In this document: positions 62,038 to 64,000 of the stretch, one piece after another
Layout: the number at the start of each line of letters is the position of its first letter
Position numbering within the stretch: position 1 is the stretch's first letter
DNA from: Prevotellaceae bacterium
Lineage (GTDB): Bacteria > Bacteroidota > Bacteroidia > Bacteroidales > Paludibacteraceae
Assembly (NCBI GenBank): GCA_031271815.1
Contig: JAISVA010000017.1
Coordinates: 40,466 to 104,465 of the forward strand
Length of the DNA stretch: 64,000 nt
Reading direction: 5' to 3'
Notes under the pieces: generated by a model
Seen by the model: only the letters and a program-made list of their open reading frames with translations
What the model was told of the DNA's origin: nothing
Databases searched by the model: none
Made by a program: the position numbers and the translations under genes

Positions 62038-63576
62038 TTATTGTTCATCACTAAATAATTTATTATTCATCAGGTATTTTTGCATTTTTTCGATGTCCTT
62101 GTGTTTGTGCGTATCTTCGACAAACACCGGGAAGAAGCTGCGAATTTCGTCATACACCGCTTTTGTTTTGCTCGACAGGCGGTCTTGAATTTTCAGCGAA
62201 TCAACCGCTTGCGCAATCGCCATAAAATGGATTGCCATTACCTGGTACGAATTTTCGACTACTCGCCTGGCAATCAGCGCCGAATTGGTTCCCATACTCA
62301 CAATGTCCTGATTGTCATTATTGTTGGGAATGGAGTGGATGTACATTGGATTCGACAGCGTTTGACACTCGGCCGTGGTCGAGGTTGCCGTAAACTGCGA
62401 TGCCTGCAACCCGTAATTCAATCCGAGCACACCCAAATTGACAAACGGCGGCAAAATGCCGTTGATACGGTCGTGGAAAAGGTAATTCAGTTGCCGTTCG
62501 ACCAGCATTGTCATTTTTGTAACTGCGATTTTCAACTTATCCATTTCAAATGAGACGTAATCACCATGGAAATTTCCTCCGTGATAGACGTTTTTTGTCT
62601 CCACATCGACAATCGGATTATCGCATGCCGAGTTTACTTCGTTGACAAGTACGCGCTCGGTGTTTTGCAGCGTTTCCCATACCGGACCGAGGATTTGCGG
62701 CACGCAGCGCAACGAATAATAGGGCTGCACTTTGTGGGTAAATACGGTTTGTTCGTTCTTGCAGGTGTAAAGTTCGTTTTCGCGTTTCCGCATACACTGG
62801 CTGTCGCGGCTCCATTCGCGCATTTTCCGGGCAATTTCGTTTTGACCGTTTTGCCGCCTGACTTCGTTCAGCTTTTCGTTCATAAAGTCGTCATAGGAAG
62901 CGGCGATTTCGTTTACCATAATAGAAGCGATCAGTGCCCAGTCGAGCAACTGCTGTGCATGGATCAGATTGACTAATCCGATTCCGGTCATTACCGAAGT
63001 TCCGTTGGTAACCGACAGTCCTTCACGGATATAAACCTTGAAGGGTTTGATGCCTTTTTCAGCCAGTACTTCGGATGCAGGTCGCAATTTTCCTTCAAAG
63101 AAAACTTCGCCTTCGCCGATTAATGTCAGAGCTAAATGTGCTAACTGCACCAAATCGCCGCTTGCGCCCACGCTTCCGTGTTCGGGAATAAACGGGAAAA
63201 TATTGTTGTTGATGAATGATTGAATCTGGGAAATCAGTTCGGGATGTACGCCCGATTGACCCTGAATGAGGGTGCCGAGACGGGCAATCATCGCCGCTTT
63301 CACGCAAATTTCCGGTAACGGTTGTCCGGCTCCGGTAGAGTGGCTTCGAATGATGTTGTACTGCAATTGGATACGTTCGGCATCGCTCACGCGGTACTGA
63401 GCCATTGGTCCGAATCCTGTGTTTATGCCATAAATGATTCGTTCTTTTGAAAAATCTTCTAAAAAATCGTAACTATCTTTTACCTTCTTCCAAACCTGTT
63501 CGCTAAAAGATAATTTTTCCCCTTCAAACAAAATGTTTTTAATGTCTTGCAGAGAAAAAAAATCAATTTCTTTCAT
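62038..63576 (-). CDS. Tyrosine ammonia-lyase, HAL/PAL/TAL family
   Basis: 512 residues. The MIO cofactor triad Ala-Ser-Gly at 138-140 (GSVGASGDLVQLAH), the Tyr of YGINTGFGPMAQYR, the RSHSTG substrate loop, VYHGGNFHGDYVSFEMDKLK and SIPNNNDNQDIVSMGTNSA. Compared with my memory of the Flavobacterium johnsoniae TAL it is nearly the same in these blocks, whereas HutH proteins differ. It would deaminate tyrosine to 4-coumarate. Bacteroidota use this acid as starter for aryl polyene/flexirubin pigments, and the ACP, ketosynthase and reductase downstream fit. Substrate is inferred; histidine remains possible. Confidence 0.85.
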   Translation of the reverse strand: MKEIDFFSLQDIKNILFEGEKLSFSEQVWKKVKDSYDFLEDFSKERIIYGINTGFGPMAQYRVSDAERIQLQYNIIRSHSTGAGQPLPEICVKAAMIARLGTLIQGQSGVHPELISQIQSFINNNIFPFIPEHGSVGASGDLVQLAHLALTLIGEGEVFFEGKLRPASEVLAEKGIKPFKVYIREGLSVTNGTSVMTGIGLVNLIHAQQLLDWALIASIMVNEIAASYDDFMNEKLNEVRRQNGQNEIARKMREWSRDSQCMRKRENELYTCKNEQTVFTHKVQPYYSLRCVPQILGPVWETLQNTERVLVNEVNSACDNPIVDVETKNVYHGGNFHGDYVSFEMDKLKIAVTKMTMLVERQLNYLFHDRINGILPPFVNLGVLGLNYGLQASQFTATSTTAECQTLSNPMYIHSIPNNNDNQDIVSMGTNSALIARRVVENSYQVMAIHFMAIAQAVDSLKIQDRLSSKTKAVYDEIRSFFPVFVEDTHKHKDIEKMQKYLMNNKLFSDEQ

Positions 63577-63616
63577 TATGTAAATATTTTATTTCGTTTC
63601 TATTTTTTACAGTGTG

Positions 63617-63647
63617 CAAAGATACTATAAAAAAGGAAAATTTGAAA
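63617..63647 (-). promoter_or_regulatory. Promoter of the ammonia-lyase gene
   Basis: On the minus strand TTTC (63647-63644), 19-base spacer, TATCTTTG (63624-63617), 41 bases before the ATG. Confidence 0.75.
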
Positions 63648-63736
63648 AATAAAATGATTAACCGGATTACTCTTTTTTTAGATTAAATACGGAATCTCAA
63701 ACCGCAAAAATACTGCACACAATGTTTTACCGGTTG

Positions 63737-64000
63737 TCAGTTTCCTAAAGATATGCGCATTTTATTAACGTAGTTCTGTGTTACGGCAGCAATTCTGACA
63801 ATCATTTCGTCAGAGAAGTTATTGCGAATCATATTGGCTACGATACGTTCGACTCCTTGTTTTTGACCGAGTTTCATTCCTCGTTTTTCTCCTATTTTCA
63901 TTCCTTCATGCTTACTTGCCCTTAGTATCAATTCTTCTATTCCCATGGTTTCCGTCCTCCCTTTTATTTGATCCAAATGATGTTCAAAAATAATATTATT
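63737..64000 (-). CDS. Rpn-family (PDDEXK) recombination-promoting nuclease, C-terminal part, cut by window edge
   Basis: The minus-strand frame is open from the last base (IIFEHHLDQIKGRTETMGIE...) and ends at 63737. The remaining 87 residues have the family's tail: a Gly/Lys-rich repeat of EG-MKIGEKRGMKLGQKQGVE and the FSDEMIVRIAAVT-type helix. This tail follows the transposase-like nuclease core in Rpn proteins. The catalytic part lies outside the window, so activity cannot be judged. Confidence 0.6.
   Translation of the reverse strand, partial: NNIIFEHHLDQIKGRTETMGIEELILRASKHEGMKIGEKRGMKLGQKQGVERIVANMIRNNFSDEMIVRIAAVTQNYVNKMRISLGN

Noticed and set aside
62038..63576. Calling the ammonia-lyase HutH
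   Set aside because: Substrate-loop and C-terminal blocks look like the Flavobacterium TAL, and the ACP and ketosynthase neighbours fit 4-coumarate use; no hut genes nearby.
1..64000. CRISPR array, tRNA, rRNA, riboswitch
   Set aside because: Looked for regular short repeats with spacers, cloverleaf-like sequences and common riboswitch cores in all gaps; none convincing.

Overview
The window is chromosomal DNA of a Bacteroidota bacterium, most likely order Bacteroidales. The evidence is the promoter form TTTS-N19-TAnnTTTG ahead of many genes, type IX secretion proteins (GldJ and a PorZ-like propeller protein), a GT117/DUF2723 membrane protein, the folP-cdaA pair, a rimP-nusA-infB operon, and a tyrosine ammonia-lyase close to the Flavobacterium type. 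I see no rRNA, tRNA, CRISPR array, complete insertion sequence or prophage. Genus cannot be read from the sequence.

Layout. 0-5 kb: a GNAT tail, a SIMPL lipoprotein, then cytochrome c assembly genes (CcsA and ResB types) beside a di-haem MauG/CCP-type peroxidase lipoprotein. 5-12 kb: an unknown membrane protein, an unusual S-adenosylhomocysteine hydrolase-like protein, an SAH/MTA deaminase-like amidohydrolase, serine acetyltransferase and a biotin ligase. 12-31 kb is core: malate dehydrogenase, LolD-type ATPase, CdaA (c-di-AMP), FolP, GldJ, MurF, DnaN, an exonuclease, RpiB, CvpA, the infB-nusA-rimP operon, a GT117 protein and a polysaccharide deacetylase. 32-39 kb: a B12-binding radical SAM protein, lipid kinase, TrpS, LD-carboxypeptidase and a type II topoisomerase B subunit (ParE).

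39-45 kb is the accessory region. Two paralogous XRE regulators face each other across it. Inside are a YhcG/DUF1016 nuclease remnant, then three small AT-rich membrane-protein genes on the same strand, with imperfect hairpins shaped like integron attC sites before or between them. These are followed by a possible IS end, a Phd-type antitoxin with a broken PIN toxin, a YkgJ protein and a free-standing methionine synthase reactivation domain. This looks like a gene-cassette array without an integrase and is the most interesting part of the window.

45-58 kb returns to housekeeping and transport: GPH symporter, SDR, TonB-domain protein, ProA, a secreted phosphatase, SulP, glycerate kinase-like, TsaE, PorZ-like protein and RdgB. 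58-64 kb holds five genes (LpxL-like acyltransferase, acyl carrier protein, ketosynthase, ketoreductase, tyrosine ammonia-lyase) that look like part of an aryl polyene/flexirubin-type pathway starting from 4-coumarate. The last bases carry the tail of an Rpn-family nuclease.

Intergenic space is unusually full of long hairpins. One family of about 140-165 bp, with ends resembling GAGGCTGTCTCAAAAG, occurs seven times plus a half copy and a variant. A second family is built on GCGCGAA / TTCGCGC words. There is also a nested triple inverted repeat at 8.0-8.4 kb and a perfect 25-bp inverted repeat at 3.55-3.64 kb.
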